Positions 25,313-37,453 are shown, counted from the stretch's first letter. The stretch: DNA of 64,000 nucleotides from Desmodus rotundus (GCF_022682495.2 NC_071389.1:175460056-175524055), one strand, 5' to 3'. Program-made: numbers and translations. The notes: generated by a model not told the origin, from the sequence alone.

Positions 25313-27650
25313 CAGGTGGAGGCGTGGGGGAAGGAACCTCCAGAGACAGAAAGGGGGGATCCTTTCTGTAATAATTTATCGTGAACCACCCCCGCCTTCT
25401 GCTCTGTAACAACAACAACTACAAAACTGACCTAAATGGAACTGTTTGTGTTTTTCCAAAGTAGAAAAGCTTGATCTGAAATATACTTTGTGTTGCAAAT
25501 TGTACAATAGCCAATTTAAAACTCTGGTTTATAGTTAGTCTATTAAGAGGATTTTAGTCGGGACACCTTCAAATGTTTTTATTTTATTTATATAAAATAA
25601 AATGTTCTATGGATATTTTATAATAAAAATAAAATTTTTAGATGAGAAAACTACTATATTCCTGTCATAGAAATTTCAGAAACTGGTGACGTGTGGGGAA
25701 GATAGCTTTCCAAATCCCCAAACACAGAGATACCCATTGTAATATGCTCACATAATTTTTTCCTTTGCTGAATTCCCTCCCCCAGTTCCACTTAAACATT
25801 ATGTCTGTTTGGATATTAGCATTGTATATATAAATATGAATGCAGTTAAATAAATGCAGTTATGATGCAGTTTGCACTTGATACCCATCCTCTGCCCAAC
25901 TACCAATATCTATTTCATTAACTTCGAGAGAATGTGCCTTTTAGATTAAAGTATTTAATTTGGGGATCTGCTCATAGCATCACGGTGGGGGTTTATCACA
26001 TTTATTTATTTTTTCCTGACGGGATCGATGCGATTCGGCACTGCCTGCAGGTTTCCCGCAGTGGAAAGCAGACTTCCTTACCCCTCCACAGCTCACCTGC
26101 GATCAGAACAACGCTCTGGTGGCCTCACATCTTGCAGACTTGCAGTCTGCTTCCTCTGCCTTTGCCTGAAGGCCCCTCCTCTTCCAAGAGCTCAAACCAA
26201 GGGAACAAGGCAGGCAAATGATGTAAGAGGCACCCTGCTTTCTTCCCCTCCTCCTTCTCCCCACCCACTCTGCTTTCCCCTGAGTGTCCACACACAAACC
26301 TCCTCTTCCAGTTTCCTTTCTCAGTACAAGGCAGCTCAGGTGGATCAATATATGTGGGCTCATTCACTCATCAGACACATCCAAATGTAAATCCTAGTTT
26401 CTTTTTTTTTTCTTTTCATTTGTTGTAAATCTTAGTTTAGCTCAGCCAAAGATCCCGTGCTACCTAAGCCTAGACAATAAGCTCATTCCCTAGAGGGTGA
26501 TCAATCAGAGGGGTGGCTTCAGGACTATCAGTAGCTTGACCCTGAGTCACTTGTTTCTCACAGCCAGTTTTTGAAAAGCATGACTCATTATTCAAGAGGA
26601 GTTGTCAAGATAGAGAACATCATTGCTCAATTTATTTGGCAATGACAATGGCCATTATGGTTTTTATGCAACTTTTTTTCTATTATGTAATTCTTGTTGA
26701 CACAGTGTTTCAACCAAGTAACTTGGTTGCAAATGCTGAACAGAAAATCACCTACAAGTTCTGCAAATGGCCATCAACCACAACAAGGAACCAATCTGCA
26801 ACGCGCTGTGAAGAATGCAGCTTGAGAAATGAACCTTGAGTCAGAAGGCAAGATTAGGCAGCAGAAAGAAGCACAGTCCTGCTAGTGGAAGCCCCGCGGG
26901 GCAAGCTGCATCCCTAGGTTGCAGAATCCGCCTAGGAATGGAGAACCAACTTCATTCTTGAACTTGAGGTCCTGAATTTACTAACCTGTGTGAGAAATTC
27001 CTTTCTACATTTTTACATCCTGACTTTTCTATTTATCCTTCAGGCCTTAACTTTGACCAGTCACTCAGTCCGTTGAAACACATCAAAGTCATTCTTTTTT
27101 AAAAGATTCCTAGAAGTTCTATTTTCTGAGTCCTTCAAATTGTGTTACCTTGACACATGAATTAAAATTAACTCAGTATAAAATGCCGTGGTCACAACCT
27201 TTTCTCTCAAAAAGCCTGTAGATAATTCTTCATTGGCAATGTCAGTCTGATTCTTAATATTTTCCAAATAACAATTTCCATCACAGCGTTTTTGTTTGTT
27301 TGTTTGTTTGCTTTCTTGGGTTTTGTTTGTTTTGATGTTTTGCTTTTATACCAATTCAGTATCTACTATTTTCTTAATACCTGGTATGCAATCAATCATA
27401 GGGAGAGACCCAGCTTTGTTGAGGGAAGGCTTCGATAAGCCTGAAAGGCAAAGGAATGTTTAGCCTCCAGGGCCAGTGGATTGATGGATCTAAGCTTGAG
27501 ATAAGCTGTGCTTCAGAGAGGAATGTGTTGGCTGCTGAGAGAAGAGAGGGAAGAGGCTCCCAGAGCTTAGGTATTGGTGGCAGCACAGAAAGGGTGGTGA
27601 TTCAGGAGATGGAAAAAGCCATCTAGGAAGCCAATGAAAAAATGGCCATT
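25313..27650. other. Intergenic, nothing recognised
   Basis: About 2.3 kb of AT-rich DNA with simple TTTG repeats near 27293-27312. No gene, RNA or assignable repeat. A small palindrome CAACCAAGTAACTTGGTTG lies at 26711-26729. Confidence 0.6.
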
Positions 27651-27663
27651 AAAAATTACCCCT

Positions 27664-27882
27664 AGCCCTGGCTGGTGTGGCCCATTGGGTTGAATGTCCG
27701 CCCGTGAACCGAAAGGTCACCAGTTGGATCCCCAGTCAGGGCACATGCCGGGGTTTGGGGCCAGGACCTGTTAGGTGTGTGCAAGAGGCCACCTATTGAT
27801 GCTTCTCTCATACATTGTTGTTTCTCTCCCTCCTGTCCCCCTCTCTAAATAAATAAATACATAAATTTTCAAAAATAAAAAT
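27664..27882 (+). mobile_element. Ves SINE, young subtype, with 13-bp target-site duplication
   Basis: CCCTGGCTGGTGTGGCCCAT head, CCCAGTCAGGGCACATGCC, GATGCTTCTCTC, and an AAATAAATAAATACATAAA tail. AAAAATTACCCCT is duplicated perfectly at 27651-27663 and 27883-27895. Confidence 0.96.
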
Positions 27883-27899
27883 AAAAATTACCCCTCTAG

Positions 27900-28098
27900 G
27901 CCCTAGCCAGGTAGCTCAATTGGTTAGAGCATCATCCAAATATGCCAAGGTTGCAGGTTTGATACCGGGTCAGGAGTCATACAAGAATCAACCAATGAAT
28001 GCAGAATAAGTGGAACAACAAATCAATGTTTCTCTCTCTTTCTGTCCCTCCCTTTCTGTCTCTAAAATCAATAAATAAAAATTTTAAAAAATTTAAAG
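27900..28098 (+). mobile_element. Ves SINE, older subtype, directly downstream of the previous one
   Basis: GCCCTAGCCAGGTAGCTCAA head, GAATCAACCAATGAATGCAG, GTGGAACAACAAATCAATG, CT-rich part and A-rich tail. It follows the younger Ves after four bases, so two subtypes stand in tandem by independent insertion. Confidence 0.94.
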
Positions 28099-28561
28099 AA
28101 GAAAGTTTGCCAAAAGGATTCCCATGGGGGATTTTTAGACCTCGTTTATTTTACATCTGCCCATAATTTCAAGACAGTGAAACAGACCGTTAAGCCCAGC
28201 ATGGGCTCCTTCTAAGGAAGGGGTGCATTTGACGGCACACGCCATGTGCCCTAATGCTGGCCCTAGCAGGTTTTATGTTCAGTCTTCATTATTTGATTCA
28301 GGTTAAATATTTTTTGCCAAAGCTACCATTTCAGGAGAAACGCTCAGAGTTTTTCATTTAGCTCAGTTTTCTTGACAGGGTTTTGATCAGTGCTTCGATT
28401 CTAACGAGTTCAGTTTCACCTTCAGGAACACATATCATTCTTAGGGTGAATTCTAAAGTCTTTTGTGTGTCAAATCTTTACCTTCTTTTTTGTTTTTTTC
28501 TTCCCCCTGTAATTCTTGGAGGGCCTCATCAACTTGTCCTTCAAATTACTGGCTCAATTTT

Positions 28562-28758
28562 ACTTTTTTAAAAAGATTTTATTTATTTATTTTTAGAGAG
28601 AATGGAAGGGAGAAAGAAAGAGAGGTAGAGGTGAGAGGAACATCGATGGGTTACCTCTTGGCCTGCAACCCAGGCATGTGCCATGACTGGGAAGCAAACC
28701 AGAGACCCTTTGGTTCACAGGCTGGTGCTCAGCCCGCTGAGCCACACCAGCCAGGGCA
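28562..28758 (-). mobile_element. Ves SINE, minus strand
   Basis: A T/A-rich start at 28565, then reverse AGAGAGAATGGAAGGGAGAA, GCCTGCAACCCAGGCATGTG, head ending GCCACACCAGCCAGGGC. Flanks ACTGGCTCAATTT (28548-28560) and TATTGGCTCAAGTTT (28759-28773) look like the duplication. Confidence 0.94.
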
Positions 28759-28773
28759 TATTGGCTCAAGTTT

Positions 28774-29438
28774 CAACAGTGCTGATTTCTGCTCCTTACT
28801 ATCACCCTCCAATGGAAATGCCAATTCTACTATTAAATTTTAGTTTTCTGTCATCCTTTCTTATTCTACTGATCACTTTTAATCTCATGCATTTTCTTTT
28901 CAACCTGTTTTTCTTTATAAGCTTTCTTCTCTTAGTAAATAGAAGCTATGTTTTCCTCTTATCCTATAGATGATGCTAAAATATTTTCTAAAAATTGCTT
29001 TGAGTTCCGAAAATTGATAGTTTATAGAATTCTGAGATTTCAAGGTGATGTTCCCTTCTCCTCATTCTGAAATACTTTTCAAACACTCCATGTTGTGCTC
29101 TTGCTTCTGATCACTCATCTTTAAACTGAAAGAGCTAGCAGACAGTGTGTTTCTCAACAGAGAGAGTATTCACTTTTTCCTTGGCATCACCCCTCAGAAC
29201 TGTCTTCTTAGACTACAATTGTCTAGAAGATTCATACGCACAGTTTTAACTCCATTCCCTGTATCCAGGAGATGCTCATCTAGTTTACTCAGCTAGCCTG
29301 AAATAGGATCTTGCCCTGTTCACCTTTTCTGCAGTTTGACCCAGGGTTATATTTAAATGCTAATTTCTAGACACTTTCCAAGAATTAACTGCCTAGGATT
29401 TGTCTTCTTGTTGTCTTCATTTTAAAATATCTGTAGCT
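28774..29438. other. Intergenic, nothing recognised
   Basis: About 660 bp of AT-rich sequence without assignable features. Confidence 0.6.
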
Positions 29439-29439
29439 G

Positions 29440-29652
29440 TCCTGGCCTGGTAGTTCAGTTGGTTAGAACAGCATCCCAATACACCAAGGTTGTGAGTTCG
29501 ATCCCTAGTCAGGGCACATGTAAGAGGCAACCAATGAGTGCATAAATAAGTGGAACAACAAATCAATGTTTCTCTCTCTCTCTCTTTCTCTCTCCTGCTT
29601 CTTCTCTGTCTCTCTCTCAAATCAATTAAGAAATCTTTAAAAAATTAAAAAT
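29440..29652 (+). mobile_element. Ves SINE
   Basis: TCCTGGCCTGGTAGTTCAGT head, box B GAGTTCGATCCC, GTGGAACAACAAATCAATG, TTTCTCTCTCTCTC and an A-rich tail. Older AACAAC subtype. Confidence 0.93.
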
Positions 29653-30552
29653 AAATGAAACAACATATCAGTAGCAGCCAAATTCACCGAGTATTTATCA
29701 AGCACTTACTCATTGTTATGTACCATTCAGGCTTCAGTCCTTTCTTATAATCTGAAGGAAGAGTGGGGGCATTTAATACAGGAATATTTTGCATCTACAG
29801 TTAAGGTTGAACACTGCCAAGAAAGAATTTTGTTTTGCTTAATGTTTTTTATTTGGCATTTGTACTGCTGTCTGTAGCGTGAATGCAGATAGCAAGATAT
29901 TAAGAGCAGGAGAAGAAAGGTAGATAGAAGAAGTTGGTGGCAGCTATTCCAGGAAGTAGGCACTCAATTTAGGAAAGAGGTAGAAAAGAAGTTTAGGGAA
30001 GTTATGAAAAAAGAACTGTCAGGCAAAAATGACATCCCTTAAACAATGCAGAAAATGCTCGTGGCCCTAAAACCAACCATCCCAGTGCTTTCTTCAGCCT
30101 CCTTGGAGGGAAAGTCGGGGGTGAAGATGCCTATCAGCTGGGTGAGAAAGTTCATGTTTGTCGTGTGGAGAATAAAAAACTATACTAAACCATCTAAGCA
30201 GTGTTCAGCTTGTGTAGACACCTCTCCTCACCTCCGCCTCTCCTACTGCAGTCAGCCCATTCCTGGTTCACATCTCACCCTTACACCCACCGTGGTCCTG
30301 AAGCCAAGACATGCTGGCGGCATTACCATCAATCACTGACCAGTGACAGATCCTCTTTTGTGCAAGATACCAGCGGGCTGGAAATTAGAGTGGATGGCAG
30401 CTTACACAAAAGACGAACAAGTGAAAAGCAGAGAGGATAGAAAGACAGTACAGAATTGTGTGATAAACACTTAAAACAAGCTCCACCAGCATCAAGCCCA
30501 AGCTCAGGATTTCTGAAGGATGTCCATCCTTTCTTTGGTTCTGCAGCAATTT
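29653..30552. other. Intergenic, nothing recognised
   Basis: About 900 bp. Several short open frames, none with a recognisable domain. Confidence 0.6.
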
Positions 30553-30566
30553 GAACTCAATATTCT

Positions 30567-30792
30567 TTGTTATTTTATTTTATTTATTTATTTATTTTTA
30601 GACAGAGGGGAAGGGAGGGAGAAGGAGGGAGAGAAACACCGGTCCCAGAGATGTTGATTGGTTGCCTCTTGAATGCCCCCAACTGGGGACCCGGCCCACA
30701 ACCCTGGCATGTCCCCTGACTGGGAATCGAACTGGGCAACCTTTGGGTTCGCAGGCTGGCACTCATTCCACTGAGCCACACCAGCCAGGGCT
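30567..30792 (-). mobile_element. Ves SINE, young subtype, minus strand
   Basis: A T/A-rich tail at 30568-30599, then reverse GAAGGGAGGGAGAAGGAGGG, CCCTGACTGGGAATCGAACT and head GCCACACCAGCCAGGGC. The duplication is GAACTCAATATTCT (30553-30566) versus GAAATCAATATTCT (30793-30806). Confidence 0.96.
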
Positions 30793-30806
30793 GAAATCAA
30801 TATTCT

Positions 30807-32239
30807 GACACTTGAGGACCAAATGCTAAGTTTAACTACCAAAACAATCTACACACAATACTGGAAGACAAAAAAAAATAATACATAGAAGGAAAATTAA
30901 TTACAAAAGTAAATATACAGAAGAATAGTTGGGTAGTATTCTAAATATTACTCTAGACATTTTTCCTCTGAGAAGTTTTTGTTTAACCTAGTAAATCTTC
31001 CACAGTTAGATTTAATCCAAGTTATATTCCAAGAGTCCAAGGCCTATTGCTCAAGGGAGGACAAGATAAAAATATTGAAAAATCAGAGTAAAATTTGTGA
31101 CTTTTTGAGGTTTTGAGTAGACAGAAGCCACAGTCCTCAAAGCCATTAAAATGTAAAATCTATGCATCTGAGAGAGAAAAATATTTTGAGATATTTAAAG
31201 CTTGGCTTGGAAAATTGAAAGACACAGATTGAAATAAAGGACAAAGTATATTCAAGAACCATACATTGGAATAAGGAGGTATAATATGATTGAATTAGTT
31301 TCTGTTCAAACAAGTAAAAAGTCTGAAGCACTATAAGAAAATATGTAGTGGGTTGATCCAAGGGCCAGCCCCACCCTTCCTCTAGGAGATGAGTTACCTA
31401 CTTAAAGAGTGGGGTGGGGTGTGGAAATATTTGGTAATAGAAATTCAAGATAGGCCTAGAATTACCAGAGCTCAGGAGATTACGTTTAAACTCTCCAGAA
31501 TGTAGCCATGAACTTGCAAAAGAGTTAGGTGTCCCACATACACCTGAGTTGTGGAGTAGCAATGACCAAGGGAGGTGCCTGGAGAGATGAACCTGAAGGT
31601 AGTCTCACCGTCTGACACACACTAGATCAGAGTATTTTTGAGTCCCTACTGCCACACCCCAGGGCTCAAAGGGACCTGAGAATGAGCCAAAGGACCCAAC
31701 AGGATCCAAGTCTGGATGCAGACATTGCCAACAGTATCAGAAACAGCTGGTTTCCTGCCAAAATGTGTGTGACATCCTGGGGGGGGCTGCTTTTCTCAGC
31801 CTCTTTAGCATATAGGTATGGCAATCTGTTGGGTTATTGCCAATGGAATGTGAGCAGGAGTGATTAAGAAGTAGGAGTGCTTTCCCCATACTCTTTCCCC
31901 TTCTTCTGGCTGGAAGAAAAGACTCCAAGAAGAGACATTCAAACTGCCGACCAGGAGGACCTATCAGATTGTAATTGCCTGTCTTCACCTGTTTGACTGC
32001 CTGCCTTCGGAACTCAGAAATCAAGACTGTAGCCTGCTCTAATCATTAACCTTTATTTTACTTTTGTTTTCATACAGATGTCTCCTATCAAAAGCTTGGT
32101 TGTTTGCAAAAAAAAAAAAACCCCGACTCCAAGGCCCTAGGGTCATGGTTCCTGCATAGTTTGACAACCACAGGGGATCGTAGGATGTGTTAAATATTGA
32201 CAGAAAATAGTAATATCAGTAGAAAACATTATAATGGAC
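30807..32239. other. Intergenic; possible old LTR or other retroelement at ~31640-32130
   Basis: The block with GGTTATTGCCAATGGAATGT (about 31831-31850) resembles a dispersed mammalian retroelement I recall but cannot name. The rest is unassigned. Confidence 0.35.
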
Positions 32240-33136
32240 CGTAGTCCCCCTTATTTGCGAGGATACTTTCTAAGACCCCCAGTGGATGCTGGAAACTGCA
32301 GATAGTACCAAACTCTATATATACTATGCTTTTCCTATATGGGTAAAAGATAAACAGTAACTGATAATGAAATAGAACAATTATAACACTATATTGTGAT
32401 AAAAGTTATGTGGATGTGGTCACTCGTTGTAGAGGATTCCTTGCTGAAACTGTCATCCAGGCTCAGTGTTTTTTGGTGCAACCACACATTGCCGCAAACC
32501 GGGACATGTTTTCGGTTCGTGTCCCCCACCCACAAATGGAATGCCTGCTCCATCTCAACTAAACACTTGTCATGCACTGTGGCTGTGACATCTGAGTTTC
32601 AGGTACAACGGCAAAACTAGCACGAATTTCTTTTTCTTCTTCACAGTTACACAGATGGAAGCTTTGTACTTCTTATAAATCTTAGCAATCTTAGCATGTG
32701 ATTTTTTTCTTTCCTTATTAAGTTGAGAACTTGTACTTTTTCACTTAAAGGAAGAACTTCACAGCTTCTCTTCAGCATGTTTGAATTGCTGGCATCACTA
32801 CTCATGAGCTGTGGGGCCATTATTATGTAAAATAACGCTGACTGGTACACAAGTACTGAGATACTGCAAAAGTTGATTTGGTAACTGAGAAGGCTACTTG
32901 AGTGACTGACAGGCAGGGAGCCTATAGAGCGTGGACATGCTGGGCAAAGGGATGATTCACATCCTGGGCAGGACAGAGCAGGATGGCTTGAGATTTCATC
33001 AAGCTATTCAGACCGGCACACGATTTAAATCTTACAAATTATTTATTTCTGGAATTTCCTATTTCATATTTTTGGAGCATGGTTGAACTTAAGTAACTGA
33101 AACCATGGAAAGAGAAACTGCAGGTAAGGGAGTATT
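32240..33136 (+). mobile_element. Tigger-type (pogo-like) DNA transposon fossil
   Basis: Starts GTAGTCCCCCTTATTTGCGA, then GACCCCCAGTGGATGCTGGA and CAAACTCTATATATACTATG. It ends in reverse-complementary words (AACCATGGAAAGAGAAACTG, then GTAAGGGAGTATTAT). About 0.9 kb. It contains no intact transposase. Confidence 0.7.
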
Positions 33137-33764
33137 ATAAATATTTTAGGAAAACATAGTACTGTCCAGGACACTGTACAAATGACTATTATTAAATTGT
33201 CCCTAATTACTGAAATGAACTGTTAGCTATGTCCTTTGGCTTGCAGCCCCAAGAATATATTATTGAGACTCTAAGGGCACTACGAACCAAGAAAGATTGG
33301 GAACCTCTGCCTTTGGAAATAGTGGGATGACAACATGAAAGGAGACTGGGTTCCATGCAGGAAAGCCACCTACCAATTAAGAACTCCCACATTGAATTGG
33401 TAAATGAGCCAGAAATAAACTTCTGATGCGTTAACCCACTGAACTTTCAGTTGAGAGTTCTCCGAAATGAGAACTTAGGAGAACTATTAATACCGTAACT
33501 TGTGGTCCAGCATTTGGATGTTTGCAGCTTGAGGTCTGAAGATGCTCCAGGCATTACTTTGCCCTCTTGGGCTCTGAAAGCAGCTGCAGAGCAAGCAAAC
33601 CTGTGCTGATCAGACTGTTCCATAAATCATACCCCCTGTGCAACTGATAAGCAACGTCCCCTGTCCTGGAAGCACTGGACAAAAAAGACTTTGTTCTATG
33701 AACCCAAACCAAAATTAGGACACTGATAAATGCTTGGTTGTATGTTACCCACTGTTCTTAACAT
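33137..33764. other. Intergenic, nothing recognised
   Basis: About 630 bp with no assignable feature. Confidence 0.6.
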
Positions 33765-33775
33765 TAAAAGTTCAG

Positions 33776-33976
33776 CCCTGGCCACATAGCTCAGTTAGTT
33801 AGGGCACCATCCTGATGTGCCAAGGTTGTGGGCTCGACACTTCTTCAGGGCAAGAAGTAACCAATGAATGCATAAATAAGTTGAACAACAGATTGATGTT
33901 TCTCTCTCTCTGTAACAACAAGTTGATGTCTCTCTCTCTTCCCTCTAAAAATCAATAACATTAAAAAAAAAAAAAA
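33776..33976 (+). mobile_element. Ves SINE
   Basis: CCCTGGCCACATAGCTCAGT head, older AACAAC subtype with a duplicated AACAACA..TTGATGT.TCTCTCTC part, and a 14-base A run. Flanks TAAAAGTTCAG and GAAAATTCAG. Confidence 0.93.
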
Positions 33977-33986
33977 GAAAATTCAG

Positions 33987-35288
33987 TTGTTCCACTAATC
34001 AGAAATGAATGATGTAGGTTCATAACCTTTTATCCCTAGCAATGCTTCTCCTTTTAAAACTATGTTCTTCTCCCCACCTCCTACCTTGGAAGATATCTTC
34101 AAGATTTGCAAATCACATATGGACGAAATTCTTTTAATTTCTTTTGTAAGTTTTGTTAACACTAGCATTACCCTAATCAATACACGCAGTGTGTAGGAAC
34201 GTAGGCCTGAGGCCAAGAGCCGTGGGTGCCAACAGTGGAGTCCTGCACACCACAGTGTCGACCAGAGGGGATAAGCTGCATTTCGGGGGAGGCCACCAAG
34301 CAAAGAGAATTCACAGAGTAGATTCCCTTTGCCCAACATCAGGTCAGTGCATAAGCCCTCTGAAACTAAGATCAACCTCAAGGAAAAGAGGGGAGGATAA
34401 GGAGGAGGCAAACGATGCTAAGGATTTAACCCAAATGAGACAGAATAACCTTAAATTTGACATTCTAAAATTTCTAAAATATCAGTTGGTAAGTGTTTCA
34501 ATGCTAAGTTAATTATACCTTTTGGAAAGAAACAGATTTACATTATATACATTTCATTCTGGAACTGTAAAATTTTGAATCCACTATATATATGTTATAG
34601 CAAGAGAAGGAGTATAGAGTCCACTGTCTCTGTTTCTATAGCTGGTCCCCCTGCAACAGACACACATGACTTCACCTTCCTTCCATGTTCCTTTGGCTTT
34701 GTAGCAGCATTTCAGCTTGTTGGGGTTCTTTGCTCATTGGGTATGGAGACTGAGTCCCTGCCGGTGCTGCCTAGGGGAGGTGACAGCACTTTTGTGAACC
34801 ATTTCAGTAGGACTTGGTGCTACAAAGGACTCCCCTGAGCTCCTTCTATTGTTCCCTCCTCCTTCTGTGGAGCAATAGTGCTTCCATTCAATAATCAGGC
34901 TCGATCACTCTGACCAACACTGTAATCCTATTCTTTCCCAGTTCCCCCACCCTGTCCCTGTGCGGAACCCAATAAAGACCAGACAGCAATTTCAAATTCT
35001 AATTCAGTACAAATATTATTGTGTCTCTTGGTGGACACATACTTCCTCCCATGCTCACTGAAACTTCTAAACCAGTCAGGTCCAGATTCATGAAAAATTG
35101 GTACCAGGAATAGGGTAATGGATGGTACGCAGCCCCAAACCACATGTCTACTACAGGAGTAATAAAATCATTTTGCAGTCTTTAGTCCTCCTCACAGCTT
35201 TGGGGTAAGTTTCGCTGCTCATTTCCTTCCCGGATATATAAACCCTGCACAATTTAAAGAAGGTATGGTTTATTATCAACATCAAATT
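33987..35288. other. Intergenic, nothing recognised
   Basis: About 1.3 kb. Short open frames on both strands without domains. Confidence 0.6.
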
Positions 35289-35478
35289 CAGTGATTCTCA
35301 ACTGAGGGCAAATTTGCCCTTCAGGGTAACATTTGGTAACAGCTGAAGACATTTTTGATAGTCCCAACTTGGGAGTGACGTCATCCTGGCATCCAGAGTG
35401 TATTATAAAGGCCAGGGGATGCAACAACAAAGAATTGTATGGGCCAAAATGTCACAATGCTGAGGTTGAGAAATCCTG
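35289..35478 (+). mobile_element. hAT-Charlie-type non-autonomous DNA transposon
   Basis: Terminal inverted repeats CAGTGATTCTCAAC and GTTGAGAAATCCTG. Flanking octamers ATCAAATT and GTCCAATT (6 of 8 equal) fit an aged 8-bp hAT duplication. A second copy in opposite orientation lies at 55119-55305. Confidence 0.75.
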
Positions 35479-35509
35479 GTCCAATTAATTTGTTTATATA
35501 ATTTGCTTC

Positions 35510-35625
35510 CGCCACTAGAGTGCTGTGTGAGGGCAGGGACTTTGGCTTGTTTACTGCTCTATGCCTGGAACATGGAAGCCAACAACTATTTGATGACTAA
35601 ATAATAGAAGAATGAATGTCTTGTA
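35510..35625 (+). repeat. L2 LINE fossil (3' end)
   Basis: GAGGGCAGGGACTTTGGCTT, then CTGCTCTATGCCTGGAACAT and a TAGAAGAATGAATG end, the standard L2 3' terminus. Confidence 0.7.
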
Positions 35626-36199
35626 GTTAATATCAGGCATTCTTATACACATGATGGCATCTGAATGCTTGGCTCCTGGGATTGGAAAAGTCAAGAAGGT
35701 GGAGGGGGTGGCAGAGGGTGGCAGGACTACAGTATCGGGGGGAACAACTTCCTTTGATGTCCTAATGCAGTTCTCTGCCCAACATAGTACAACAAAATGT
35801 TCATCATTTTCCTTTATTTTCTAACTTGAAGAAAAATGTGCCATTTTTACAATGTCCTCAGTTCCTTCATTCATTAAATGATACTATCATCTAAGCACTG
35901 TGATAGGTGCTGTCCCTGAACAAAATTATGACTCAGGGCTGGTGTTTAACGATGGGCGCAGAGATTTTATGTAATTGTTCTGTATCTTTTCTAACGAGTA
36001 CAAATGTATTTCCTGCTGTAGGAAAGGTGACTCTCGTTCTCCCTTTCCATTGCCCCTTAACACTTCAATTAAGCTTCAAAGAAAGACTGAGAAGAGTGGG
36101 AGCCTAGGCTGCAGGCTGTGTGGTGGCTTGTCCCATGTGTATGTTCCGTATAGCACTACTACAGCGCTAATGGCAACTTGCCAGTACCTGTGTATTTAC

Positions 36200-36540
36200 C
36201 GTATTTTGCCGTGTATAATGCGCACTCATGTTTTTGGCCCAAACTCTCAAGAAAAAAATTTTTTCGTTTTAATTTTTTAATTCAATTTTTATTGATTTTA
36301 GATACCTTGTTTTTTATATTATAAAGGAATTTTAGCATTTATTTTTGAACACATTGCGGTACAAGAAATTTTATGATTTTATAAAAATTATTTTTAAAAT
36401 TTTAAATTTTATAATTTTATTTGTAACAAATAATTACAAAACACAAGAACAGATACAAGGTACATACATACAGAATTCGTACTACCCATGTATAATGCAC
36501 ACTCTTATTTTTCCCTCAAAAGTTTGGGTATATGGCTTTG
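36200..36540 (+). mobile_element. Unclassified repeat with direct terminal motifs, possibly a DNA transposon
   Basis: CCGTGTATAATGCGCACTC at 36209-36227 and CCATGTATAATGCACACTC at 36486-36504 are direct repeats with two mismatches, around a very AT-rich core. The left end ACCGTATTTTGCCGTGTATA resembles a dispersed terminus I have seen but cannot name. Confidence 0.45.
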
Positions 36541-36544
36541 TCCC

Positions 36545-36637
36545 TTCTTGGCTGTGGGAGGTCACGCTCTTGTCCTATGAAACCACTGGTACCTGGCTCA
36601 CAAGATGGGCTCAATAAATGCTTGTTGAATGAATAAA
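36545..36637 (+). repeat. L2 LINE fossil (3' end)
   Basis: It ends GCTCAATAAATGCTTGTTGA followed by ATGAATAAA, the hallmark of L2 3' ends. Confidence 0.65.
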
Positions 36638-36642
36638 ATACC

Positions 36643-36740
36643 TTTTGCCTACTTCATAATGTCACCTAGGGCACCCTCTGCCAACTTCACAATGCCACCC
36701 AAGGCACAGTTTTGCCTACTCACAATGTCACTTTCAACTG
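36643..36740 (+). repeat. Short tandem array, ~33-bp unit, three copies
   Basis: Units begin TTTTGCCTACTTCATAATGT (36643), TCTGCCAACTTCACAATGCC (36677) and TTTTGCCTACTCACAATGTC (36710). Each is followed by CACC(T/C)A.GGCAC in the first two. Confidence 0.8.
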
Positions 36741-37379
36741 ACTTTGCACAGAAATGGGGACTTTCACAGCTCTGTCTGAATCTCTCTCCAGTGGTGGCTC
36801 CAGCCAATGAAGAAAAAAGCAAAGGATCCAAAGTCTTGAGCTGCAGCAAATGGATTTAGGTTAAATAACCTGGGATGGAGGGGCGCTGATCCTTGGGGGA
36901 GAAAGGACCTGTGAAGACCTTTCCAGAAGAATCAGAGCTGCTTGTAACCAGGGGCATGCATTTCCCCCAACCCTCCTGCTATAGAGGAGTGGCCTGCCCT
37001 GGAGACTCAGGCTAGTAGCGTTGATGTGAATTGATTTGTTCAAATCTAGGGCCGTAAAGGAACAGAGAAAGTAGTGCGTAACGTTAAATCTCCAAAGTGC
37101 AGCGGAGAACTTTCCCAGCCCGGCCCACTGGGCACTAGAGGGTCACAAAGGAACCGCCTTTCCCAGACTGAGGCTCCATAGGGCGAAGGTTGTTCCCAGG
37201 GCCACGTGAGGCTTCCTCGCCATCTAAAGCCCCAAACGAGCAGAACTAATGAAAAGGAAGTTAAGGACGCTCCAACTATGAGACACGGCGCGCCTCTGCC
37301 GGCCCAAGAGCTGCTCTTCCAGCAGCTGCCACTCGCCGGCCGCCGGGTCCAGCCGAGCGGAGGTCGCGACCGCAGAGCG

Positions 37380-37453
37380 ATGTCCTGCCGCAGCCCTGAC
37401 GGGCGCCTCCCCCGGCCGCCCGCGCCCGCAGCCCCGCCGCCACCACCGCCGCC

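Noticed and set aside
29440..29652. tRNA-like sequence with A and B box motifs (as in all Ves copies)
   Set aside because: These are tRNA-derived SINE heads. The cloverleaf is incomplete and followed by CT-rich SINE sequence and an A tail, so they are not functional tRNA genes.
34189..34838. Intergenic open frames of 87-107 codons
   Set aside because: No domain, no Kozak or splice context, no homology I recognise; lengths are near chance for this composition.
7575..37059. A complete endogenous retrovirus with coding genes
   Set aside because: Only LTR-like pieces were seen. No gag, pol or env homology could be read between or beside them.
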